DNA from: an uncultured Eubacteriales bacterium
GTDB lineage: Bacteria; Bacillota; Clostridia; Monoglobales; Monoglobaceae
NCBI GenBank assembly: GCA_900545865.1
Contig: URAN01000040.1
Span: forward strand, 1 to 26,200
DNA: 26,200 nt
Direction of reading: 5' to 3'
Below the pieces are notes generated by a model that searched no databases, was not told where the DNA came from, and was given only the letters and a program-made list of their open reading frames with translations. Positions 7,803 to 15,212 of the stretch are shown one piece after another; within the stretch, counting starts at the first letter, position 1, and every line of letters starts with the position of its first letter. The translations under genes were made by a program, and so were the position numbers.

Positions 7803-8396
7803 TTATTTTCCCTTTATAATCGGCGAAAGGGGCTTGTATATAAAGTATGTCACAACAGACAAAACCGAACCCTTGATAAGGTTAAACGGCGTAATCACCG
7901 AAAAGACGATTGTGAGCTTTGCCGAAAGCTCAGCCGTCGGCATATAAAGCGGCAGGAGTATATAAATGTTTGTAAAGATTCCCGCCGCCGTCATCGCGAT
8001 AACCGCCGCCGAAAGTCCCAACACCGCGCCGCGTCTTGTGCGCTTGCGGCTGTAGATAACGCCTGCGGTCAGAACAAATATTCCGTTTATTATAAAGTTC
8101 GCAAGTTCACCCACAAATCCCGTGGTTGTAAACGCGCATTTGAGCAAGTTTTTAATAAGCTCAATCAAGACTCCGCATACGGGTCCCATCGAAAACGTTC
8201 CGATAATCGCCGGTAAATCCGAAAATTCCACCTCTAAAAATCCGCCGACCTTGAACGGCATAACCGTTCCCAAAAGCTGAAGCAAAAATGCCGCCGCCGA
8301 CAAAATGCCGACAGTAGCCGCTTTTCGAACCGAAATTTTCGGTGCAATCGCTTGGTTTGCTCTCATCATTTCGTTGTTTGTTTTGTTTTTTTTCAC
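7803..8396 (-). CDS. ribU: Riboflavin ECF transporter substrate-binding component RibU
   Basis: This integral membrane S-component of an energy-coupling-factor transporter captures riboflavin. Its 197 residues contain about six hydrophobic helices and the RibU-typical stretch GGFLEVEFSDLPAIIGTF near residues 51-68. The upstream FMN riboswitch makes the substrate assignment secure. The start is GTG at 8394-8396, with AAGGAG (- strand; + strand CTCCTT at 8406-8411) at proper spacing. No ATPase (EcfA) or EcfT gene is in the window, as is usual for S-components that share an energising module encoded elsewhere. Confidence 0.93.
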   Translation of the reverse strand: MKKNKTNNEMMRANQAIAPKISVRKAATVGILSAAAFLLQLLGTVMPFKVGGFLEVEFSDLPAIIGTFSMGPVCGVLIELIKNLLKCAFTTTGFVGELANFIINGIFVLTAGVIYSRKRTRRGAVLGLSAAVIAMTAAGIFTNIYILLPLYMPTAELSAKLTIVFSVITPFNLIKGSVLSVVTYFIYKPLSPIIKGK

Positions 8397-8450
8397 GTTA
8401 ATCGTCTCCTTATTTTCAGACGAGGATAAGCGTTTTTCAGGATTTTGATT

Positions 8451-8482
8451 AAAAACAAAACCCCCGAAAAATTTCAGGGGTT
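8451..8482 (-). terminator. Riboswitch-controlled terminator before ribU
   Basis: On the - strand AACCCC ... GGGGGTT forms a hairpin (AACCCCTGAAATTTTTCGGG begins it) followed by TTTTGTTTTT. It lies between the FMN aptamer and the ribU start, as in a transcription-terminating riboswitch that shuts off when FMN is bound. Confidence 0.85.
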
Positions 8483-8503
8483 ATATGCAAATAAATCAAA
8501 AAC

Positions 8504-8610
8504 CTGCTTCTCTCCTCCGGACTGTAACTGTCGGCTTTGGAATTTCACCAAATCTGCTTGACGCTCGCGGGCTTTACCGCCGGTACGGAATTTCACCGAT
8601 CCCTGAAGTT
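8504..8610 (-). promoter_or_regulatory. FMN riboswitch (RFN element)
   Basis: The - strand carries the conserved RFN blocks in order: CGGTGAAATTCCGTACCGG, CGGTAAAGCCCGCGAGCG, TTGGTGAAATTCCAAAGCCG, then CAGTTACAGTCCGGAGGAGA and GAAG. This is the FMN aptamer. It is placed directly upstream of the ribU terminator and gene, so FMN should repress riboflavin uptake. Confidence 0.97.
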
Positions 8611-8654
8611 TTAATTTTATATTTTATTTAATTTTTTTCTTTTTTATGCCGCAC

Positions 8655-10190
8655 TCAATTCTGTTCGTGCTTGCCATAGACACTTGATGCCATTGCCTCT
8701 TTTTTGATAACCTCTCCGCCCTTTTTAACAAGTCGGGTGAGATGATATGCGCCTCCGCTTGCATATCTCTGAAGCTCAACGCTTATTCCCTCGGGGTTAT
8801 ATCCGACAATGGTAAAGGTCAACACTCCGCCGTTTGCGGACGCATTAATCTTAACGGGGTATCCCGTTGTGTTTTTAAATCTCAAATCCAATACACCCTG
8901 TGCGATTGTCGCGTCCATTCCGGGCGGCATATATCCGACCGCAAGAGAATGATTGTGGCGCTCGAGAATTTCGAGGTTGGCGTACAAAGCGGCAACATAC
9001 AAAGTCGATGACGGCTGACATATTCCTCCGCCGAGACCGCTTTCGACCTTATTTCCGACATACACGGGCGCCGCCATATATCCGTTTGCCGACGTTCGCG
9101 GCAAAATCGCCTTGTCATAAGAAAATTCTTCATCGGGCATAAGCTCGGTTCCGTTGATTCTTTGAGCGGCAAGTCTGACATTGTTGGCTCTCGCCGCGCT
9201 GCTGCCGCCGAAATTGGTCGTGTATGTTCCGAGCTGATCCTTATAAAGATTTTCTTTCAGCTTATCCTCGGTATCGGTCGGCTGGGTAAGCGTAACCGGG
9301 ATATTGACAGTATTGTCCGCCGAGGATTTCAGGTCGCTGAGTGCCTTATCAACAACCTCTCGGTCAACCGTACATTTGGGCTTGCCCGCGTGTACGCCAA
9401 TCTTTCCGTCAACCTTTTCATAATACGCATTTTCGGCGTCCGAGGTCAGCCATGCATAAAACTCATCGGCATTCAGCGCCTGCGGCTTTATGCTCTCGGG
9501 TTTGAGTTCAACCGAACTCGGGCTAAGATTTTTTATCTGTGTTTCAACCGCGTCCATAGCCATATCGCGGTTTACTTTAAGACCATTGACCGGTCCGATG
9601 ACAGTGACCGAATCGGTATTTATCTTAAAAGTATGACCGACCGGTTCTATCTCATATTTTTTTGTTACCTCATTGATTGCCGCCGCAAGCTTTTCACGGT
9701 CATATGATATAACGGGGCGAATATCCTCTTTTGCAAAGAACCTCTTTACAAAAGAAAGGGTGTTCCGAAATATATTCCGCGTCTTGCCCGTATTCAAAGC
9801 CTGTTGCAATGTCACCTCGTTGTCAAAGCTGATATTAAGGTCGCTGCACTTGACATCAAGGCTGTCATCCTTGCATATAAGTTTAATCGTGCTGTCTTTG
9901 AGCTTATCCGCACTGTATGTTTGGTTAAGATATGTTTCAAGCTCGCTCTCCGACATCTTGCTTATGTTTGTGTCGGAAATATAAGTATTCGGATAAATGT
10001 CGCTGTATTTATTCGCCACAACGGTAAATGCCGAAGCGGCTACCACAACGATTGCTCCGACAGTGATAACCAAATTCCGTCCGATATGTCCCTCCGCACG
10101 ATGTTTCGGACCTCTTTTGTCCGATTTCTTTTTGCCGTCCTCTAAAATCTCATCGGACAACAATTCTTCCTTTAATTTTGTTTTTGCCAT
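8655..10190 (-). CDS. VanW family cell-wall protein with putative peptidoglycan-binding region
   Basis: This is a membrane-anchored extracellular protein of 511 residues from the chosen start. A basic N-terminal cytoplasmic tail precedes one membrane helix near residues 38-60 (NLVITVGAIVVVAASAF). A long region with YoaR-type putative peptidoglycan-binding repeats follows, then the VanW domain, containing GLGGGICQPSSTLYVAAL and ERHNHSLAVGYMPPG. The function of VanW is unknown; it occurs in vancomycin-resistance clusters and in many Clostridia. The frame stays open upstream to 10283, but the ATG at 10190 (MAKTKLKEEL) has a GGGAGAGG site and fits a cytoplasmic tail. It has its own promoter (10314-10342). 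Confidence 0.88.
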   Translation of the reverse strand: MAKTKLKEELLSDEILEDGKKKSDKRGPKHRAEGHIGRNLVITVGAIVVVAASAFTVVANKYSDIYPNTYISDTNISKMSESELETYLNQTYSADKLKDSTIKLICKDDSLDVKCSDLNISFDNEVTLQQALNTGKTRNIFRNTLSFVKRFFAKEDIRPVISYDREKLAAAINEVTKKYEIEPVGHTFKINTDSVTVIGPVNGLKVNRDMAMDAVETQIKNLSPSSVELKPESIKPQALNADEFYAWLTSDAENAYYEKVDGKIGVHAGKPKCTVDREVVDKALSDLKSSADNTVNIPVTLTQPTDTEDKLKENLYKDQLGTYTTNFGGSSAARANNVRLAAQRINGTELMPDEEFSYDKAILPRTSANGYMAAPVYVGNKVESGLGGGICQPSSTLYVAALYANLEILERHNHSLAVGYMPPGMDATIAQGVLDLRFKNTTGYPVKINASANGGVLTFTIVGYNPEGISVELQRYASGGAYHLTRLVKKGGEVIKKEAMASSVYGKHEQN

Positions 10191-10313
10191 ATACAATACC
10201 TCTCCCGCAGAATAATAAGCAAACACCCGTTTTGCCGAATTAAAATTTACAAATATCGGCATTACGGCCGCACATAACTTCAATCAACGTGTGCAAACCA
10301 CATATTATAGTAT

Positions 10314-10342
10314 ATTATCTCACAAAAGTCGGCAAATTGCAA
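10314..10342 (-). promoter_or_regulatory. Promoter of the VanW gene
   Basis: On the - strand TTGCAA (10337-10342), a 17-base spacer and GATAAT (10314-10319) fit a housekeeping promoter about 125 bases before the VanW start. Confidence 0.65.
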
Positions 10343-10460
10343 TAGCTTTTGACAAAAAAATTTAATTATTTAAAAATTTTTCCGTACTTATACCCGTCTT
10401 TTGCTCCGCGCCGCCCGAACAATTGCGTGTTTTTCGCAGCAAGAGGTTAAAAAACGGCAG

Positions 10461-11657
10461 TTATTCGCAAGAGCCGAGCAGGTTCAGAATAAACTGTTTC
10501 GCCGTTCTTCCCGAAAATCCGTTATAGTTAATCTGCCATTTGAGAGCCTCTGCTCTTATCTCATCGGTCATATCCATTCCTCTGAGGTGCAGCATATCCT
10601 CAACAATGCTCAAATACTCGTTTTGGGTCGGCGTCAAAAAGCTCAGATTAATGCCGAATCTTGCCGAAAGCGACTTTCTCTCTTGAATACCCTCGCTGCG
10701 GTGAACCTCATCGCTTGAATATCCCTCGCGCTCGCTCCACGTCTCTTTTATAAGACCTCTGCGGTTTGATGTCGCATAGATAAGTATGTTGTTGCCCCTT
10801 GCCTCTGCCTGACCGTCAAGCGCGGATTTTAAAATCTTATAGCTCATATCCCCCGGCTCAAAAGATAAATCATCTATAAAAACAATATATTTAAGAACAT
10901 CGTTTTTTATGCAGCCGAACAGAGCCGAAAGGTCAATAAGGTCGGCTTTATCGAGTTCAATAAGTCTAAGTCCTCTATCCTTGAACATATTCAGGCACGC
11001 CTTGACCGATGATGATTTACCCGTGCCCGAGCTTCCCGTAAGCAGAACATCGTTTGCCGGTTTTCCGCTTACAAAACTTTCGGTATTGGCAATCAATACC
11101 TTTTTTTGATGTTCAAGCCCCGTCAGCATATCAAACGTTATCGAATCGGGGTGCGTAATTCCTTTAAGTCTGCCCTTTTCCCATTTCAGAGCCGAATAAG
11201 CGGACGAGCTTCCCGTGCCGAAACTCTCGGCGTGTGCCAAAATCGCGCCGCCGAGTGCCTCGTTAGAGCCACAGTCGAGCATTGCCTCTATCGACCGCGA
11301 ATAGCTGCAAAGCCCGGCGTCAATCGGTTCGGTTGCAATGCCCGACAGAGACGGCATTGCATCGGTGCGGAACATACCCTCCCAATCATAGTTTATAAAC
11401 TCGCTGAAAATCACCTTTACATCGTGGCGCAAAAAATCGCGCAGCCTTGAAATATCCGGAAGGTGCTCGCTCTCTAACATAAGGCGCAAAACAAATTCGC
11501 CGAGAATGTTTTTGTTTGTCAAACGCTTTGGCGCAAACTCAATAATTCCCCTTGCCGCCTCGCAATAATCCGCCTCGGCGTGTGTGCGTTTGTATTTTAA
11601 AAGCGCCTTTATCGTTTCATTTTTGTTAATGTGATTAAAAATAAATAAATTAAGCAT
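10461..11657 (-). CDS. DUF815 family AAA-type ATP-binding protein
   Basis: This cytoplasmic P-loop ATPase of 398 residues has the DUF815 layout. A helical N-terminal half is followed by DSITFDMLTGLEHQKKVLI, Walker A GSSGTGKSS (208-216), Walker B YIVFIDDLSF (257-266), and sensor-1-like ILIYATSNRR before a C-terminal helical lid. The family resembles AAA+ proteins but has no assigned biological role. It lies 67 bases after the CsaB fusion gene on the same strand and may be transcribed with it, although a TATAAT at about 11699-11704 (- strand, no good -35) could start a separate transcript. No clear terminator follows. Confidence 0.9.
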   Translation of the reverse strand: MLNLFIFNHINKNETIKALLKYKRTHAEADYCEAARGIIEFAPKRLTNKNILGEFVLRLMLESEHLPDISRLRDFLRHDVKVIFSEFINYDWEGMFRTDAMPSLSGIATEPIDAGLCSYSRSIEAMLDCGSNEALGGAILAHAESFGTGSSSAYSALKWEKGRLKGITHPDSITFDMLTGLEHQKKVLIANTESFVSGKPANDVLLTGSSGTGKSSSVKACLNMFKDRGLRLIELDKADLIDLSALFGCIKNDVLKYIVFIDDLSFEPGDMSYKILKSALDGQAEARGNNILIYATSNRRGLIKETWSEREGYSSDEVHRSEGIQERKSLSARFGINLSFLTPTQNEYLSIVEDMLHLRGMDMTDEIRAEALKWQINYNGFSGRTAKQFILNLLGSCE

Positions 11658-11724
11658 TTTTCTTCATCCAATCTTATTATTCTGCCGCAGTAATTTATTA
11701 TACTGTATATATTTAACTTGATTT

Positions 11725-14037
11725 TTATATTTTATTAAAATCCGTTTTGTCCGCAATAAGTTCAAGAGCCATTTCTGCGTTTTGAGCGGCAAGCTCTGCC
11801 GAATCGATTGACACCACAGATAAATCGGTCGAAATTTTATCACGGTTTTGCATTATCTTATCGATATATGCGCATATGGTAATCGGGTTCGGCTTTTCGG
11901 CGCTTACGCGATATTCCTGATTCATATATTTCATAATCGAATCGATTTTTGGGTCATACGAAATCCCGATAACCGGCGTACCGCACTTTGCAGCATAAAT
12001 CAAGGTATGCAGACGCATCCCCAAAACGAATTCCGCACCGCCGATAATTCCGAGCGTCAAGTCGGGCGAAAGCGAACTTTCGGCAATGTGCGCCTTTGTT
12101 TTCATCTGTGCCGCACACGCCGCGGTAATCGCCTTATCGCGGCTCGGCTGCATCTGAATAAACACACATTCAAGTCCGTATTTTTCATAGGCATAATCCG
12201 CCGCCGCGGCAACAGCGTCACAAAAATCGCTGTCCGCCGTTTTCCACGGGCGAATTGCCGCCGCGAAATATTTTTTTCCTTTTTCGATGCCGATTCTCCC
12301 AAGGCGTTCTTCCGTTTCTTTTTCCGATGCGGAAAACAGGTTGAATGCAGGGTCGGCGGTCACAACCGTCCTCGGTTTGTCAACGCCGAATTTTTTTAAT
12401 TCCTCAAACGATGACGGTTCGCGCAGGGTTATAAGGTCAACACGGTTGAGTGTGGACTTTACCTTGCTGAAATTCGTGTGGTTTTTAACGGGTCCGATGC
12501 CGTTGGCGTAAAGCATAACCTTTTTCCCCATAAGCTTTGCCGCGTTTATTATCGCAAGGTAATACGCAAGCGATTTTGTCGATGTCACATCCTGAATAAG
12601 GCTTCCGCCGCCGCTTATCAAAAGCTTTGTGCGGCTGAGCCGATACAGCACGCTTATTACGTTAAAGCGGTTTATCGCGTCAATTCCGTAAATCTCGGCG
12701 GTCACGGACGGAGTTTTTGAAAGCGTTGCGATTCTGACATTCGGTTGTTTTTGTTTAAGCTCGCGTATTATCGCATACAAAATCGAATCGTCTCCGCTGT
12801 TTCCGAAACCGTAATATCCCGAAATCAAAATATCGGATGCTTTTGTGCGCGTACGCAGAGGATTATTTATGAGATACTCATCTATTGTGTCAAATTCCGC
12901 ATCGCAAACCTCATTGATTTTGCTGTGCTTTATGCATGAGACATACATCTTTATCGCGTCGTTTGCCATTGTTGACATCGAGTAATATTTCGCAACTGTA
13001 TCGCGCGCATATTTGCCGAGACATACGCGTTCTTCCTCATCTGCGGTCAAAAGCGTCAATATATCGGCTTTGAGCCGTTCGGTTTCGGTCGGCGCGCATC
13101 CGCGGCAGCAAAAGTTTGTATCTATCGATACTTTAAGCTTGTCCTCATCAAATATTCCGATATAGCCCTCGTTTCCGGCAATTATCGACGGCTTTCCGCA
13201 CGCCATAGCTTCAAGAGCCGCACGGCTCACTCCTATGAATATGTCGCCCGCGGCGGTAAATTTGTTTATATCCGTTCGGCTTCCCGTTGTGATGATTACC
13301 CTTTTTCCTATTTTTTGATTTGCCGTCTCTGCTTCTGCTTTTATCGGCTCAAAATCGTTGCCGCCGCCGACAATGACTATTTCGAGATTTCCTATCTTCT
13401 CCGCCAGCTCGGGCGCAGCCTCGATGAGCTTGTGTGCGGCGAGACTTCTGTCCTCGTCCATACGGCTCACATATATAATTCTTTTGACGTTATCGGCAAA
13501 AGAAAACTCTTTCGCCACGTCCGAATAATCGGTGTCGGCAGAGAACTTTTCGAGATTGATGCCGTTTATCGTGACCCTTATGTTATCGGGTTCGATTCCG
13601 TAATTATCCGTCAAATACGCCTTTATATCATCGCTGACCGCAAGAGAACGCTGTCCCCAGCGCGTCAAAAGGTTGTACGGAAAGCGTGTGTTAAAGACCC
13701 AATGCGCGGTCGTCACAAACCTGAAATGATACCGTCTTTGCAGCAAATGGCACAAAAATGCAGGGATTCTCGCATGGGCGTGAACAACATCGAATTTCTT
13801 TTCAAAAATCAGTTTTTTAAGCGCCTTGTACGCATTTATCATACATTTCGGGTTCTTGCTGTGAAACGGTATCTTGATATGTTCTATTCCTGCCTCGGCA
13901 AGCTCTTTTACATACGCGCCGCCGTTCGATGCAACGGTAATCTCGATTCCGCACTTTGCCAAAGCCTTTGAAAGCTCGACTATATGTGTTTCGGCACCGC
14001 CGATGTCGAGCTGCATTGTCGTCATTAATACACGCAT
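11725..14037 (-). CDS. csaB: Glycosyltransferase family 4 - CsaB polysaccharide pyruvyl transferase fusion
   Basis: This is a two-domain cytoplasmic enzyme of 770 residues. Residues 1-~385 are a GT4 glycosyltransferase (GGAETHIVELSKAL near the N-terminus; IVIVGGG and an EAMACGKPSI donor-sugar motif). Residues ~399-755 are a CsaB pyruvyl transferase (DILISGYYGFGNSGDDSILY, LLISGGGSLIQD, GMRLHTLIYA). CsaB adds pyruvate ketals to secondary cell-wall polysaccharide, which SLH domains require for binding; the GT domain may add the acceptor sugar of the same polymer. This fits the SLH protein at 3892-6840. AAGGAGAT lies before the ATG. CsaB usually occurs alone at ~360 residues, so the fusion is notable. 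It is transcribed from the promoter at 14138-14166. Confidence 0.92.
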   Translation of the reverse strand: MRVLMTTMQLDIGGAETHIVELSKALAKCGIEITVASNGGAYVKELAEAGIEHIKIPFHSKNPKCMINAYKALKKLIFEKKFDVVHAHARIPAFLCHLLQRRYHFRFVTTAHWVFNTRFPYNLLTRWGQRSLAVSDDIKAYLTDNYGIEPDNIRVTINGINLEKFSADTDYSDVAKEFSFADNVKRIIYVSRMDEDRSLAAHKLIEAAPELAEKIGNLEIVIVGGGNDFEPIKAEAETANQKIGKRVIITTGSRTDINKFTAAGDIFIGVSRAALEAMACGKPSIIAGNEGYIGIFDEDKLKVSIDTNFCCRGCAPTETERLKADILTLLTADEEERVCLGKYARDTVAKYYSMSTMANDAIKMYVSCIKHSKINEVCDAEFDTIDEYLINNPLRTRTKASDILISGYYGFGNSGDDSILYAIIRELKQKQPNVRIATLSKTPSVTAEIYGIDAINRFNVISVLYRLSRTKLLISGGGSLIQDVTSTKSLAYYLAIINAAKLMGKKVMLYANGIGPVKNHTNFSKVKSTLNRVDLITLREPSSFEELKKFGVDKPRTVVTADPAFNLFSASEKETEERLGRIGIEKGKKYFAAAIRPWKTADSDFCDAVAAAADYAYEKYGLECVFIQMQPSRDKAITAACAAQMKTKAHIAESSLSPDLTLGIIGGAEFVLGMRLHTLIYAAKCGTPVIGISYDPKIDSIMKYMNQEYRVSAEKPNPITICAYIDKIMQNRDKISTDLSVVSIDSAELAAQNAEMALELIADKTDFNKI

Positions 14038-14073
14038 TTTTTATCTCCTTTATTTTCAGCTTTTAACTTTGCA

Positions 14074-14130
14074 ATCATATATTTTCAATTCCATCATATA
14101 TTTTCAATTCCATCATATATTTTCAATTCT
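14074..14130. repeat. Three tandem 19-bp repeats in the csaB 5' leader
   Basis: ATCATATATTTTCAATTCC occurs at 14074-14092 and 14093-14111, and with one change at the last base at 14112-14130. It lies between the csaB promoter and its Shine-Dalgarno site, so it is transcribed in the leader. The unit is AT-rich. Three back-to-back units without spacers are not a CRISPR. Confidence 0.9.
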
Positions 14131-14137
14131 AAGTTAT

Positions 14138-14166
14138 ATTTTATACCACTTGCGCAAGAGTGTCAA
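14138..14166 (-). promoter_or_regulatory. csaB promoter with palindrome in the spacer
   Basis: On the - strand a perfect TTGACA (14161-14166), a 17-base spacer and TAAAAT (14138-14143) form a strong housekeeping promoter. The spacer contains the perfect palindrome CTTGCGCAAG (14149-14158), placed like a repressor operator. Confidence 0.75.
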
Positions 14167-14194
14167 GATAAAGAAACGCCTAAAAAAATTTTTG

Positions 14195-14223
14195 TTGCAT
14201 ATTCCCAAAAAATATGTTATTAT
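14195..14223 (+). promoter_or_regulatory. Candidate promoter of the DRTGG/hydrogenase-like operon
   Basis: TTGCAT (14195-14200), a 17-base spacer and TATTAT (14218-14223) lie about 115 bases before the first gene, divergent from the csaB promoter. The -35 match is poor, so this is tentative. Confidence 0.4.
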
Positions 14224-14336
14224 ATGTATATGAAAGAAAATTTGGTACAAATATACTTTTTTAAATCACACTCAATATAAGACATAAAATAAAATCAAAA
14301 CCAATATATTAAATTCAGTAAAGGATGATTTATAAG

Positions 14337-14699
14337 ATGAAACTTTCACAGGTAAAAGATTTGCTCGATGCAAAAGTGTACGCCGGAGAGGATATGCTCG
14401 ATACCGAGGTCAAAGAGGCATGCGGAAGCGACCTTATGAGCGATGTTCTCGCTTTTGTCAAAAACGAGGCTCTTTTGCTGACCGGGCTGCAAAACCTTCA
14501 GGTATTGCGCACCGCCGAAATGATGGATATTCAGGCGGTCGTGTTCGTGCGCGGAAAAGTTCCCGCACAGGAATTAATCGACTTTGCAAACGGTCACGGA
14601 ATGGTCATTATGACAACCGAGCTTCCGATGTTCGTGTCATGCGGAATTCTGTATTCGGACGGTCTGTGCGGAAGGAAGGCGGCGGTCAAGCTTGGCTAA
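14337..14699 (+). CDS. DRTGG-domain protein (first of two)
   Basis: This small cytoplasmic protein of 120 residues begins MKLSQVKDLLDAKVYAGED and carries the DRTGG-domain pattern (SDVLAFVKNEALLLTGLQN, AVVFVRGK, IMTTELPMF). DRTGG domains accompany CBS-type sensors, phosphotransacetylases and hydrogenase-linked operons; no ligand is firmly established. I prefer the ATG at 14337 over the in-frame ATG at 14325 because AAAGGATGA lies just upstream at usable spacing and homologues begin near the MKL. It opens the operon, and its last 8 bases overlap the TTG start of the ATPase gene, so translation is probably coupled. Confidence 0.8.
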   Translation: MKLSQVKDLLDAKVYAGEDMLDTEVKEACGSDLMSDVLAFVKNEALLLTGLQNLQVLRTAEMMDIQAVVFVRGKVPAQELIDFANGHGMVIMTTELPMFVSCGILYSDGLCGRKAAVKLG

Positions 14700-15114
14700 C
14701 GAAATAAAGCTTCACTATGATGTGGACGGTCAAAACTTTACCCTTGCCGGGACAACCTCGGCAACGGTAAAAAAATATCTTAAAAAGCTCGGGCTTTCGC
14801 CCGATGTAATCCGCCGCACGGCAATAGCAATGTACGAGGCGGAAATAAATATGGTTATACACGCCGACGGCGGCACGATAGACGTTGATATTACACCCGA
14901 CAGAATACATATCGTGCTTGCCGACAAAGGTCCCGGAATTCCCGACATCGATAAGGCAATGCAAGAGGGATATTCAACCGCGTCAAACGAAATACGTGAG
15001 CTGGGGTTTGGTGCCGGGATGGGTCTGCCCAACATAAAAATGTATTCCGACGAGATGAAAATTGACACCGTATGCGGTGTCGGCACAACCATAGATTTGA
15101 TTATAAAAATATAA
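14692..15114 (+). CDS. HATPase_c anti-sigma-factor-like ATP-binding protein (RsbW/SpoIIAB type)
   Basis: This 140-residue protein consists of a single GHKL ATPase domain: N-box EAEINMVIHA (49-58), G1 box DKGPGIPD (78-85), G2 box GFGAGMGLPNI (105-115) and a final GTTIDL strand. It has no histidine phospho-acceptor domain, so it is more like the serine-kinase anti-sigma factors RsbW and SpoIIAB than a full sensor kinase. The start is TTG at 14692 (no ATG or GTG fits), with AAGGAAGG about 13 bases upstream, overlapping the preceding gene by 8 bases. No partner anti-anti-sigma factor or PP2C phosphatase gene is in this window, so its partner is unknown. Confidence 0.85.
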   Translation: MANEIKLHYDVDGQNFTLAGTTSATVKKYLKKLGLSPDVIRRTAIAMYEAEINMVIHADGGTIDVDITPDRIHIVLADKGPGIPDIDKAMQEGYSTASNEIRELGFGAGMGLPNIKMYSDEMKIDTVCGVGTTIDLIIKI

Positions 15115-15115
15115 C

Positions 15116-15194
15116 CACGGTACGGATTTTAATCCGGTGCAAGCTCTGTTCATTGCTGACAGAGCAAGAGCAATGCTCCGATTTAAAGCATTGC
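15116..15194 (+). promoter_or_regulatory. Three-hairpin element upstream of the hydrogenase-like gene
   Basis: There are three successive perfect stems: CGGATT/AATCCG (15123-15136), GCTCTGT/ACAGAGC (15143-15165) and GCAATGCT/AGCATTGC (15170-15194), ending 5 bases before the Shine-Dalgarno GGGAGG. The loop of the second stem carries CATTGCT (15151-15157), which can pair with AGCAATG (15169-15175). That pairing would compete with the third stem, so two folds are possible. No known riboswitch class is recognised. Confidence 0.6.
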
Positions 15195-15212
15195 CGGTTG
15201 GGAGGATGCTTG

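Noticed and set aside
7671..8216. 181-codon + strand open frame
   Set aside because: It runs antisense through ribU and overlaps the sigG end; its composition is that of a shadow frame, and the ribU reading is secured by its riboswitch and family motifs.
13315..13971. 218-codon + strand open frame
   Set aside because: It lies antisense to the GT4 domain of the CsaB fusion; it shows no motif and has no Shine-Dalgarno site.
14074..14130. Possible CRISPR array
   Set aside because: The three 19-bp units are back to back without spacers, are very AT-rich and have no cas gene nearby; this is a simple tandem repeat in a leader.
15072..15212. N-terminal extension of the hydrogenase-like protein
   Set aside because: The frame is open upstream to 15072, but that part overlaps the end of the HATPase gene and the hairpin element; the ATG at 15213 has a good Shine-Dalgarno site and the family N-terminus.
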